This document shows positions 5,898-12,400 of a stretch of DNA of 12,400 nt, piece by piece. The stretch's first letter is position 1. Each line of letters begins with the position of its first letter. The position numbers and the translations under genes were made by a program. This DNA is from Actinomycetota bacterium (GTDB taxonomy: Bacteria > Actinomycetota > Thermoleophilia > Gaiellales > Gaiellaceae). Below the pieces are notes generated by a model. It did no database searches and was not told the origin of the DNA. It was given only the letters and a program-made list of their open reading frames with translations. The stretch lies in NCBI GenBank assembly GCA_013698195.1, contig JACCVK010000213.1, forward strand, positions 1 to 12,400, read 5' to 3'.

Positions 5898-8507
5898 TCA
5901 GGCGGCGTCTTCTGTGGCCGCGCGGAGCGTCAGCGGCTCGCCCTCGACCGCGAGCGGAACCGGCGGCGACGACTGCTCGGTCGCTTGGTCTGTCCCGGCA
6001 GCCTGCCCGCTCGTATCGGCTTGGGGCTGTGCCTGGCCCTTCCGCTTGCGACGCCTGCGACGTGACTTACGGGCCGTGAGCTTGGGTGCCGGCAGGTTGT
6101 CAGCGAGCGCGTTCGCGATATCCGTGATCGTTCCAAGCTCCTCGCGTGCCTTGTCGAGCGCCGCGTTCGCCCGCGGCGTATAGCCGTCGGCAGAGGCGAG
6201 CAGCGCGGCACCGACCGGAAGGGGCATCGCCACGGCCACCTGCACGAGCCGGTTCACGTTCTCCTCGTGGCGGTACCCGCGGGAGTTCGCCACGGCGCCG
6301 AGGAGCCGCTTTGCCTCGGGGAACTCCATCGACACGCGCCGGTCCTGCACTTTCCTCGTCGCGCGAGCGAGCCGCCAGGTCCAGCGCGCGAGAATCTGAT
6401 CCGGCGCGGCAGCTTTGCCCTCGCCCACCGCGCGCAGCAGGACACGGACGCCCGCCGCGCGATCCTTCTCCCACGGTGGCGCCTGGGTGACCAGAGTGAC
6501 GAGATCGTCGAAGTCGGCGCGCTCCACGGGTGTTGCGACGCGATCCATGAGCGCCGTCATCCGTAGTCGACGATTCGGGTTCTCCGCGGCGCAGGTCGCG
6601 AGAAACTGCTCGAGCGCCACTTTGCTCGCCCTGCTTTCCGCGAACTTGCGGGCAAACTCGCCACGCTGGTCGAAGCGGATCTGCCGCCCCGCGATCGTCG
6701 CCCAGAAGCGCTGCTCGTCCTCGTCGAGGTACTTCGGATCGATGCGCTGCCACTCGCGCTGGATCACGTTCAGCCGGCGCGCGACGTCGGGAGTGACCGG
6801 GACGAGCCATGGCGCGGGCGAGAGTCGTCGCCGAGCACGCCGCTGCGAGCGTCTGCGCGGCGCCGGCGTGACACGCGCGCCCTCGCGGTAGAAGTCGGCG
6901 TCGAGCAGCGCATGCAGCGACACGACGCGCTCGTTGTGGGTCGCCGCCTTGGGGACGAAGTCGATGACGATGCCGGCTTCCTTGCGAGGGTGAATGCGCA
7001 TGATCCGGCCAATCCGCTGTTGATATACGCGACGCGAGGCGGTGGGCGCGAGGTGCATGCAGATGGTCGCCCGCGGCGAGTTCCAGCCTTCGGCGAGCAG
7101 CTGTGCGTTGATGAGCACGTTGATCTCGCCGCGCTCGTACGCGGCCAGGGTCTCGGCGAGCTTTGTCGGCGGCGTGCGGCCCGAGACGGCCTCGGCCTTG
7201 AGGCCGGCGGCACGGAACTCCTGCGCGAGGTTGTAGGCGTGGTCGACTCCGGCCGCGTAGACGATTCCGGGCGTCGAGCCGAAGCGGTCGCGGTAGAGGC
7301 TCGCCGCTGCTTGATTCAGCGCCTGGTGGTCGAGGGCTGCCGCGAGCGAGCGTTCCTCGAAGTCGCCGCCGACGATGGGCACCGAGTTGACCGCGGCCGC
7401 CGGCGGAACGCGCAGATCTCGCAGCGGGGCAATGAGACCGCGCCGCGCAGCGTCGGCAAGCGGGAGATCATCGACGGAGGCGGGGAACACATCCGAGACC
7501 TGCTTCGCAATCAACTGCTCCGTGGCCGTCATGCCGATGTAGAGCGGATCGTGGAAGGCGCGGATCGCCGCGCTGGTCTTCTCGCCCAGAGCCGTGTGGG
7601 CCTCGTCGCAGAGGACGAGGTGGTACGCGCCGCGGTCGAGCTCGGAGCCGTGCCTGGCGAACCAGGCGTACGTCTGGATCGTTATCGGGTTCTCTCTGAC
7701 CTGCTTCGCGCCGGCCAGGAGGGCATCGGAGAAGCGCTCCGCGTAGCCCTCGGTGGTCAGATCGCGCTGATACTGGGATACGAGCAGGCGCCGGTGCGTG
7801 AGGATCAGGATGCCGAGCTCGCGTGCGGCATCCACGAACCCCGCCGCGGCGATGGTCTTTCCAGACGCGGTCGGATGCCGGAAGCGGTAGCGTCGTGAAG
7901 CCCCCGGGTCGGTGTTGCAAAGCTCCGCCTCGAGCGCGACGTCGTCGATGAAGCCGGCGTCGTAGTCGTCATCGGCTTCCTCGTCGAGCTCGACCTCGGG
8001 GACTGCGCCGTTCGCGCTCCCGTGGTCACCGCCGAGCCCGTTGCCGTTGCCGTTCTCCTCCGCTGCTCGTTGAGTCGACGCAATGAGCTCGGTCAGCATC
8101 CCTGTCAGGGCATCGACCTGATGCCGCCTGAGCTCGGTGCCGCTTGCGGTCCGCACCGGATCCTGCGTCAGGACGCGCTCGAGTCCGAGCATTAGGCCGT
8201 AGCGCACCTTCCAGCGTGCGGACGGCTCGGAAAATCCGGCCGTCATCTCCTCCAGGGCATGGTCGAGTGCCGCGCGCCGCGCGGTTCCGGGGGCGAGCGC
8301 GACAGCTACCTCTTCACCCTCGTGGACGAAGGGCTCGCCGAACCAGACCTCGGCTCGGCGTGCTGCCTCGGTCAGATCGAGTTTGGTTTCCGGCGTCAAC
8401 GCCGGCGTGGTCTCTGCTTCGTGCATGCGCGCAGCACGTACTGCTGTGCCGCTCCTTCCGAAGGATTGCGCTCGCGTGTCTCCCGGCGAGCGTGACCCGG
8501 AAAGCAT
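5898..8507 (-). CDS. DEAD/DEAH-box superfamily 2 helicase with Lys/Arg-rich C-terminal tail
   Basis: 869 residues from the first ATG (8505-8507); Met28 (8424-8426) is an alternative, since residues 1-27 look unconserved. The first ATG is directly preceded by GAGGT, too close for a normal Shine-Dalgarno. SF2 motifs in order: RRHQ at 127-130 (start of the helicase core), Walker A PTASGKT (212-218), THRRLL (237-242), DEAH (301-304), GMTAT (325-329), the second RecA-like domain with IVYAAGVDHA (415-424), NAQLLAEGWNSPR (467-479) and QQRIGRIMR (496-504). An insertion of about 80 residues, Asn/Gly-rich then strongly acidic (about 145-200), separates RRHQ from Walker A. After the core come a basic patch (551-561), a helical region (about 575-805) and a tail with RKSRRRRRKRKG (813-824) that should bind nucleic acid. 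It probably unwinds or remodels RNA or DNA; the target is unknown. It lies 31 bp downstream of the fadB-like gene. Confidence 0.88.
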   Translation of the reverse strand: MLSGSRSPGDTRAQSFGRSGTAVRAARMHEAETTPALTPETKLDLTEAARRAEVWFGEPFVHEGEEVAVALAPGTARRAALDHALEEMTAGFSEPSARWKVRYGLMLGLERVLTQDPVRTASGTELRRHQVDALTGMLTELIASTQRAAEENGNGNGLGGDHGSANGAVPEVELDEEADDDYDAGFIDDVALEAELCNTDPGASRRYRFRHPTASGKTIAAAGFVDAARELGILILTHRRLLVSQYQRDLTTEGYAERFSDALLAGAKQVRENPITIQTYAWFARHGSELDRGAYHLVLCDEAHTALGEKTSAAIRAFHDPLYIGMTATEQLIAKQVSDVFPASVDDLPLADAARRGLIAPLRDLRVPPAAAVNSVPIVGGDFEERSLAAALDHQALNQAAASLYRDRFGSTPGIVYAAGVDHAYNLAQEFRAAGLKAEAVSGRTPPTKLAETLAAYERGEINVLINAQLLAEGWNSPRATICMHLAPTASRRVYQQRIGRIMRIHPRKEAGIVIDFVPKAATHNERVVSLHALLDADFYREGARVTPAPRRRSQRRARRRLSPAPWLVPVTPDVARRLNVIQREWQRIDPKYLDEDEQRFWATIAGRQIRFDQRGEFARKFAESRASKVALEQFLATCAAENPNRRLRMTALMDRVATPVERADFDDLVTLVTQAPPWEKDRAAGVRVLLRAVGEGKAAAPDQILARWTWRLARATRKVQDRRVSMEFPEAKRLLGAVANSRGYRHEENVNRLVQVAVAMPLPVGAALLASADGYTPRANAALDKAREELGTITDIANALADNLPAPKLTARKSRRRRRKRKGQAQPQADTSGQAAGTDQATEQSSPPVPLAVEGEPLTLRAATEDAA

Positions 8508-8538
8508 ACCTCAGAATCCGGGTGACCAAACGGTTGAC

Positions 8539-10533
8539 TCAGGTCGTAACGCGCGCGCCGATCTGACTCAAGAGACGGCCTGTGACCCGCTCGGAGACGC
8601 CGGTCTGGTCGAGGCGCTTCGTAATCCCGCCGAGCCAGAACGGGTAGCCCGCGCCGAGGATGAGGCACGTGTCGACGTCGGCGGCGTCATCGACGACGCC
8701 CTCCTCGAGGATGTGCCGCACCTCGTCGGCGAGCGCCTCGAGCACCGCCTCGTGCAGCTCCTCGACGCTGCGCGGCGCATGCTCCACGATCACTGGGTCT
8801 CCGCCTTCGGCGATGCTCTCGAGCGAAGGCGAGAGGGGAAAGCGATCCGGCCAGGCGTCGTGCAGCGTATGGCGAACGTGGTTCGCAACCTTGGGGCCGA
8901 CGAACTGGAGGAGGAACGACGGCGCCATAGGCACGCCAAGCCGCAGCACGGCCTCGTCGGTCTCCTCGACCGTGTTGCCATGGTCGAGTGCGGTCGTCAC
9001 GACGGATCCCTGGCGGCCGAGTAGGCGATTGACGACGAAGCCCGGAGCGTCGCGGACGAGCACGCCTGTCTTGCGGAGCTTCCTCGTGACGGCCCATGCG
9101 GTCGCGAGCGACTCGTCGTCGGTCTCCGGCGTCCGTACGAGCTCGACGAGCGGGAGCACAGCGACCGGGTTGAAGAAGTGCATGCCGACGAGCCTCTCCG
9201 GATGCTCGAGCCCGGATCCGAGCGCAGTCACCGACAGGGACGACGTGTTCGTGGCGAGCACCGTTTCCGGGCCAACGACCTGCTCGACCTCCGCAAAGAC
9301 CGCCTTCTTCAGCTCGAGCTCCTCGAATACGGCCTCGAGCACCAGGTCGCAGCCGGAGAACACCTGCCAGTCCGTTGAGCCCGAGACGAGCGAGCCCAGA
9401 AAGCGGGCTTTCGCTTCGGCGAGACGACTCTTGGCCACGAGTTCTTCGAGCTCCGAGCGAACCCAAGCGATCGCGTCGTCGACCTGCTCCTGCGAGATGT
9501 CGCGGAGAACAACGGGAACTTCCAGCCGGCGCAGGAAGAGGAGCGCGAGCTGCCGCGCCATGAGTCCTGCTCCCACGACTCCGACCTTGGACACGCGGCG
9601 AGGCGCCGTATCCGGCACGCCGATTCCCCGCTTTGCTCGCCGCTCGACGAGATAGAAGGAGTACACGGATGCCTGCGCCTGCGGGCCCGGCAGCAGCTCG
9701 GCGAGCGCATTCTCCTCCGCTTTGTAGCCCTCTTCGATCGTCCAGCTCCCGGCGCCGGCGATCAGGTCGAGCGCGCGGTATGGGGCCGGCGCCGCTCCGT
9801 GCACCTGGTCGTCGATCCGCGAGCGTGCCTTGCGCACGACCTCTTCGAGATCGGAGAGATCCGCTGCAGGCTCGCGCTTGCCTCCGCCCTCTTCGATCGT
9901 GCGCACGAGGACCGCGAGCGACTCGTCGAGGAACTCAACGGGCTCGAGTAGCGCGTCGGCGAACCCCGCTGCGAACGCCTGAGGGGCGTTCAGCATCCGA
10001 TTTTGGCGCAGGGGGTTCTCGACGACGAAGCGCACCGCCTGCTCTGCGCCGACGAGCCGAGGGATGAGCTGGGTACCGCCCCAGCCTGGGATGAGCCCGA
10101 GCAACACCTCCGGGCAGGCGAAGTGTCGAACGTCGGCGGAGATCGTCCGGTAGTCGCAATGCAGCGCGATCTCGACGCCGCCCCCGAGCGCGGCGCCGTT
10201 GATCGCGGCGAGGGTTGGGAATGGCAACGCGCGGATCCGGCCGAAGAGGGCGTGTCCCGCCTGGCCGCCCTCGCGCGCCCGCTCGGGCGTGATCTCTCCG
10301 AACTCGTCGATGTCGGCCCCCACCGCGAAGACGAACGGCTTGCCGGTGAGCAGCAGGCCGGCGCAGTCGTCCGCTTCCACACGGTCGAGCAGCGCCTCGA
10401 GCGAGCGCAGCGCCGCCTCGCCGAACGTATTGGGCTTCTGCCAGTCCTCGCCGTTGTCCATGGTCGCGAGCGCGATGCGGCCGACCTTCGTAGAGACGGC
10501 TTGGAGCTTGAAGAGCGTGGCGTTGCTAGCCAC
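8539..10533 (-). CDS. 3-hydroxyacyl-CoA dehydrogenase / enoyl-CoA hydratase (FadB/FadJ-like)
   Basis: 664 residues, somewhat shorter than E. coli FadB. It joins two beta-oxidation steps: hydration of trans-2-enoyl-CoA and NAD-dependent oxidation of the 3-hydroxyacyl-CoA. The N-terminal crotonase domain (about 8-200) has the oxyanion and catalytic blocks GADIDEFG (72-79), NGAALGGGVE with Glu121 and PEVLLGLIPGWGG with Glu142, matching FadB Glu119 and Glu139. The dehydrogenase NAD-binding domain starts at VGVVGAGLMA (317-326), where the third Gly of GxGxxG is Ala. Catalytic His452 (GMHFFNP) and Glu464 (PLVE) are present, followed by GFVVNRLL and a second C-terminal half (DTCLILGAGYPFWLGG). GTG start at 10531-10533 lies inside the thiolase gene, an 8-bp overlap that points to translational coupling. 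Together they form the fadA-fadB pair typical of a trifunctional complex. Confidence 0.93.
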   Translation of the reverse strand: MASNATLFKLQAVSTKVGRIALATMDNGEDWQKPNTFGEAALRSLEALLDRVEADDCAGLLLTGKPFVFAVGADIDEFGEITPERAREGGQAGHALFGRIRALPFPTLAAINGAALGGGVEIALHCDYRTISADVRHFACPEVLLGLIPGWGGTQLIPRLVGAEQAVRFVVENPLRQNRMLNAPQAFAAGFADALLEPVEFLDESLAVLVRTIEEGGGKREPAADLSDLEEVVRKARSRIDDQVHGAAPAPYRALDLIAGAGSWTIEEGYKAEENALAELLPGPQAQASVYSFYLVERRAKRGIGVPDTAPRRVSKVGVVGAGLMARQLALLFLRRLEVPVVLRDISQEQVDDAIAWVRSELEELVAKSRLAEAKARFLGSLVSGSTDWQVFSGCDLVLEAVFEELELKKAVFAEVEQVVGPETVLATNTSSLSVTALGSGLEHPERLVGMHFFNPVAVLPLVELVRTPETDDESLATAWAVTRKLRKTGVLVRDAPGFVVNRLLGRQGSVVTTALDHGNTVEETDEAVLRLGVPMAPSFLLQFVGPKVANHVRHTLHDAWPDRFPLSPSLESIAEGGDPVIVEHAPRSVEELHEAVLEALADEVRHILEEGVVDDAADVDTCLILGAGYPFWLGGITKRLDQTGVSERVTGRLLSQIGARVTT

Positions 10534-11719
10534 CGTTCTGCGTGTTCTCCCAGACGATTGCCGCGCCCATCCCGAGTCCGATGCAGAGCGCCGTCAACCC
10601 GTAGCGCACGTCCGGTTGCTCCCGAAACCCGTGCGCGAGCTGCGCCATGAGGCGAACGCCGGTTGCGGCGAGGGGATGCCCGCAGGCGATAGCGCCGCCG
10701 TACGGGTTGAGCCGCGGGTCGTCAGCCGCGATGCCCATGCCCTCGCACCAGGTGAGCACCTGCACTGCGAACGGCTCGTTCAACTCGAAGAGTCCGACGT
10801 CGCCGACGGCCAGACCCGCCTGCGCGAGCGCACGCTTGGTCGCCGGAACGGGGCCGAGACCCATGAGCTCCGGCTGGACTCCGGCGTACGCGAACGAGAC
10901 GAGGCGCATGCGAGGCTCGAGGGCGAGCTCGTCGGCGGCGTCTTCCGAGACGAGCAATGCCGCCGTTGCTCCATCGGTAAGGCCCGCCGAGTTCCCAGCC
11001 GTGACTCGACCGGCGGTGCGGAACGGTGTCCGCAGTGTCGCGAGCCCCTCGAGATTCGTTTCGGGTCGGAGAAACTGGTCACGCTCCGTGACAGTCCAGC
11101 CGTCGTCGGTAAAGACCGCCATTCGGACGACGAGCTCGTCCATTACTCCCTCGTCCCAGGCGCGCGCAGCCTTCTGCTGCGAGGCGACGGCGAACGCGTC
11201 TGCGTCCTCCCTCGTCAGGCTGGGAAACGCATCGTGCAGGTTCTCCGCTGTCTGCCCCATGACCGCCGCGGAGTCGTCGACGATGCGCTCCGAGACGAAG
11301 CGCGGGTTGAAATCGACGTCGTCACCCATGGGGTGGTGGCCCATGTGCTCGACGCCGCCGACGAGGACGACGTCGGCCGCGCCCATCGCAATCTCGCCTG
11401 CACCTGCAGTCGTCGCAGTCAGCGCACCCGCGCACATCCGGTCGACGGCGAAGCCCGGAACGGACTGTGGGAGCCCCGCGAGCAGCGCGACATCCCGGCC
11501 GAGGGTCAGGCCTTGGTCGCCGACCTGGGCGGTTGCTGCGAGCACGACATCGTCGATGCGCTCGGGCGGAAGCTCCGGGTTTCGGCGCAGGAGCTCGCGG
11601 ACGACCTTGACGGCCATGTCATCGGCGCGCGTTCGCCAGAAGTAGCCGTCCTCGCCGGCGCGCCCGAAGACCGTGCGCACCCCGTCCACGTAGACAACCT
11701 CGCGGAGCTCCCGTCCCAC
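10526..11719 (-). CDS. Acetyl-CoA acyltransferase (3-ketoacyl-CoA thiolase, FadA-like)
   Basis: 397 residues, full thiolase length. It cleaves 3-ketoacyl-CoA with CoA to give acetyl-CoA and a chain shortened by two carbons. Catalytic residues: nucleophile Cys96 in DRMCAGAL, NEPFA (314-318), His348 in GGAIACGHPLAATG and Cys379 in CIGLGMG, the acid/base Cys. The substrate-loop region carries MGHHPMG (126-132). Biosynthetic thiolases share these residues, but overlap with a FadB-like gene argues for a degradative role. The GTG at 11717-11719 is chosen because the conserved N-terminus (VVYVDGVRTVFGR) starts at once and the next in-frame Met is residue 35. First gene of a fadA-fadB unit that may continue into the helicase; 24 bp separate it from the divergent hypothetical gene. 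TATCGT ends seven bases before the GTG on the minus strand. Confidence 0.94.
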   Translation of the reverse strand: MGRELREVVYVDGVRTVFGRAGEDGYFWRTRADDMAVKVVRELLRRNPELPPERIDDVVLAATAQVGDQGLTLGRDVALLAGLPQSVPGFAVDRMCAGALTATTAGAGEIAMGAADVVLVGGVEHMGHHPMGDDVDFNPRFVSERIVDDSAAVMGQTAENLHDAFPSLTREDADAFAVASQQKAARAWDEGVMDELVVRMAVFTDDGWTVTERDQFLRPETNLEGLATLRTPFRTAGRVTAGNSAGLTDGATAALLVSEDAADELALEPRMRLVSFAYAGVQPELMGLGPVPATKRALAQAGLAVGDVGLFELNEPFAVQVLTWCEGMGIAADDPRLNPYGGAIACGHPLAATGVRLMAQLAHGFREQPDVRYGLTALCIGLGMGAAIVWENTQNGG

Positions 11720-11743
11720 CGCGCGGACGATACTTCGTCGATC
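11720..11743. promoter_or_regulatory. 24-bp divergent promoter region with a 14-bp palindrome
   Basis: GACGA (11726-11730), TACT, TCGTC (11735-11739) forms an inverted repeat that fills more than half of the gap between the two divergent GTG starts. On the minus strand TATCGT (11727-11732) fits TANNNT and is seven bases from the thiolase GTG, so the thiolase mRNA is probably leaderless and the palindrome covers its -10 box. A regulator bound here could control both genes. The palindrome is short enough to arise by chance. Confidence 0.4.
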
Positions 11744-12397
11744 GTGACCGGCTGGGAGGAACGGGCAAGCCGCGCGCGCGAGCGCTACGAGGACGGTGCC
11801 GCCCGTCTGCCGGACGACCGCGACGAGCGCCAGCGCCAGCTCACGCGGATGGGAAACGCTGCGTGGGCGGCGGGCTTGTCGTATCTGATGCTCGACCGTG
11901 CGACGGAAGCGGCAACGTGGCTCGCGCGGGCCGCGGACCGCTACCGAGAGAGCTGGGCGGATGCGCCTCCGGGAAGCTGGGGGAGGCCTATCGGCTCGAT
12001 GAAGTCTCGGCTCATGGCGGGAGACTGGAGGGCAGCACGCGAAGACGCGCGGTGGGCCAGCGAGGCGAACGCCGCGGAGGCGGAGAGCCCGATCGGCCGC
12101 TACGCGGCGGCACTCGCCGCGCTCGTCCTAGGCGACGACGTACGCGCCGGCGAGCTCGCGACGACCCTCAACGGGCGAGACGACTTTCCGCAGCCCGTCG
12201 CGGCCACGCTGGACGCGCTCGCAGCCGGGAACAGCGAGCGCTACGACCAAACGATCCGAGCGCTGCTCGCCGACTTCGAGCGCCGCAGCGACTTCCTCGA
12301 AGACGTTCCGGTCGCAGACACCGTCCTCGTGCTGCAGATCCTGGCGGCCGAGCGCGGGATTGCCGCCCCGCTCGAGTCACCGTTGCTGCCGGGGTAG
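11744..12397 (+). CDS. Hypothetical protein, all-helical, TPR-like
   Basis: 217 residues from the GTG at 11744, the first start after the divergent thiolase gene; the frame is open far upstream only as a shadow of the opposite strand. I do not recognise a named family with confidence. The sequence is rich in Ala, Arg, Glu and Trp, has two Cys-free halves and no signal peptide or membrane segment. Helix pairs resembling TPR units are visible: RQLTRMGNAAWAAGLSYLML followed by DRATEAATWLARAADRYRES (about 31-70), a second unit around 82-110 (GSMKSRLMAGDWRAAREDARW), and a third around 116-142 (SPIGRYAAALAALVLGDDVRAGELA). Such repeats usually bind another protein. The C-terminal part (DTVLVLQILAAERG, about 192-205) looks a little like helical immunity-type proteins, but this is weak. 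It is divergent from the fadA-fadB unit and 3 bp remain to the window edge after its TAG. Confidence 0.75.
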   Translation: MTGWEERASRARERYEDGAARLPDDRDERQRQLTRMGNAAWAAGLSYLMLDRATEAATWLARAADRYRESWADAPPGSWGRPIGSMKSRLMAGDWRAAREDARWASEANAAEAESPIGRYAAALAALVLGDDVRAGELATTLNGRDDFPQPVAATLDALAAGNSERYDQTIRALLADFERRSDFLEDVPVADTVLVLQILAAERGIAAPLESPLLPG

Positions 12398-12400
12398 GGC

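Noticed and set aside
5743..6183. Plus-strand open frame starting inside the inverted-repeat element
   Set aside because: It begins in the repeat arm, runs antisense into the helicase gene, has no ribosome binding site or recognisable domain, and looks like low-complexity shadow.
8427..8460. AAGGAG-like motif as ribosome binding site for a helicase start at Met28
   Set aside because: The motif lies about 25 bases upstream of that ATG, too far for normal function, so the start stays undecided between 8507 and 8426.
10199..11743. Long plus-strand open frame ahead of the TPR-like gene
   Set aside because: This is the antisense of the fadA-fadB genes, which have clear catalytic motifs; stop-free antisense frames are expected at this GC content.

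Overview
The window is a GC-rich, gene-dense bacterial chromosome segment. The strong GC bias, the frequent GTG starts, short intergenic gaps, a PAC2-family protein, a heme A synthase of the EFGNR type and start codons placed exactly where a leaderless transcript would begin all suggest an actinobacterium, possibly of the Thermoleophilia (Gaiellales/Solirubrobacter-like) lineage. That placement is inference; no rRNA or other marker is present.

Layout: (1) 156-1989, plus strand: a lipoprotein with a thioredoxin-like domain, then a two-domain thiosulfate sulfurtransferase (rhodanese). (2) 2013-2693, minus strand: a short-chain dehydrogenase converging on the rhodanese; an intrinsic hairpin lies across the rhodanese stop codon. 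(3) 2865-5728, plus strand: a compact operon of selD (selenide, water dikinase), ctaA (heme A synthase) and a PAC2-family protein. (4) 5726-5895: a 170-bp element with 24-bp perfect inverted ends, wedged between two convergent genes; it is the most unusual feature of the window. (5) 5898-11719, minus strand: read in transcription order, a thiolase (fadA-like) and an overlapping enoyl-CoA hydratase/3-hydroxyacyl-CoA dehydrogenase (fadB-like), followed by a large DEAH-box SF2 helicase with a Lys/Arg-rich tail. (6) 11744-12397, plus strand: a helical, TPR-like hypothetical protein divergent from the thiolase.

How the genes fit together: the fadA-fadB pair supplies the last three steps of fatty-acid beta-oxidation. 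The acetyl-CoA it yields feeds respiration, for which CtaA makes the heme A of aa3-type cytochrome oxidase. SelD makes selenophosphate for selenocysteine or selenouridine; no selA, selB, selC or selenoprotein gene is visible here, so its user lies elsewhere. The rhodanese, 0.9 kb away beyond the SDR gene, may handle sulfur (or selenium) transfer, but no functional link is shown by the sequence.

No CRISPR array, tRNA, rRNA, prophage gene or transposase gene was found. Most of the window is ordinary housekeeping and metabolic content. The items that merit a second look are the 170-bp inverted-repeat element, the recurring leaderless promoter spacing, and a few sequence oddities in otherwise standard enzymes.
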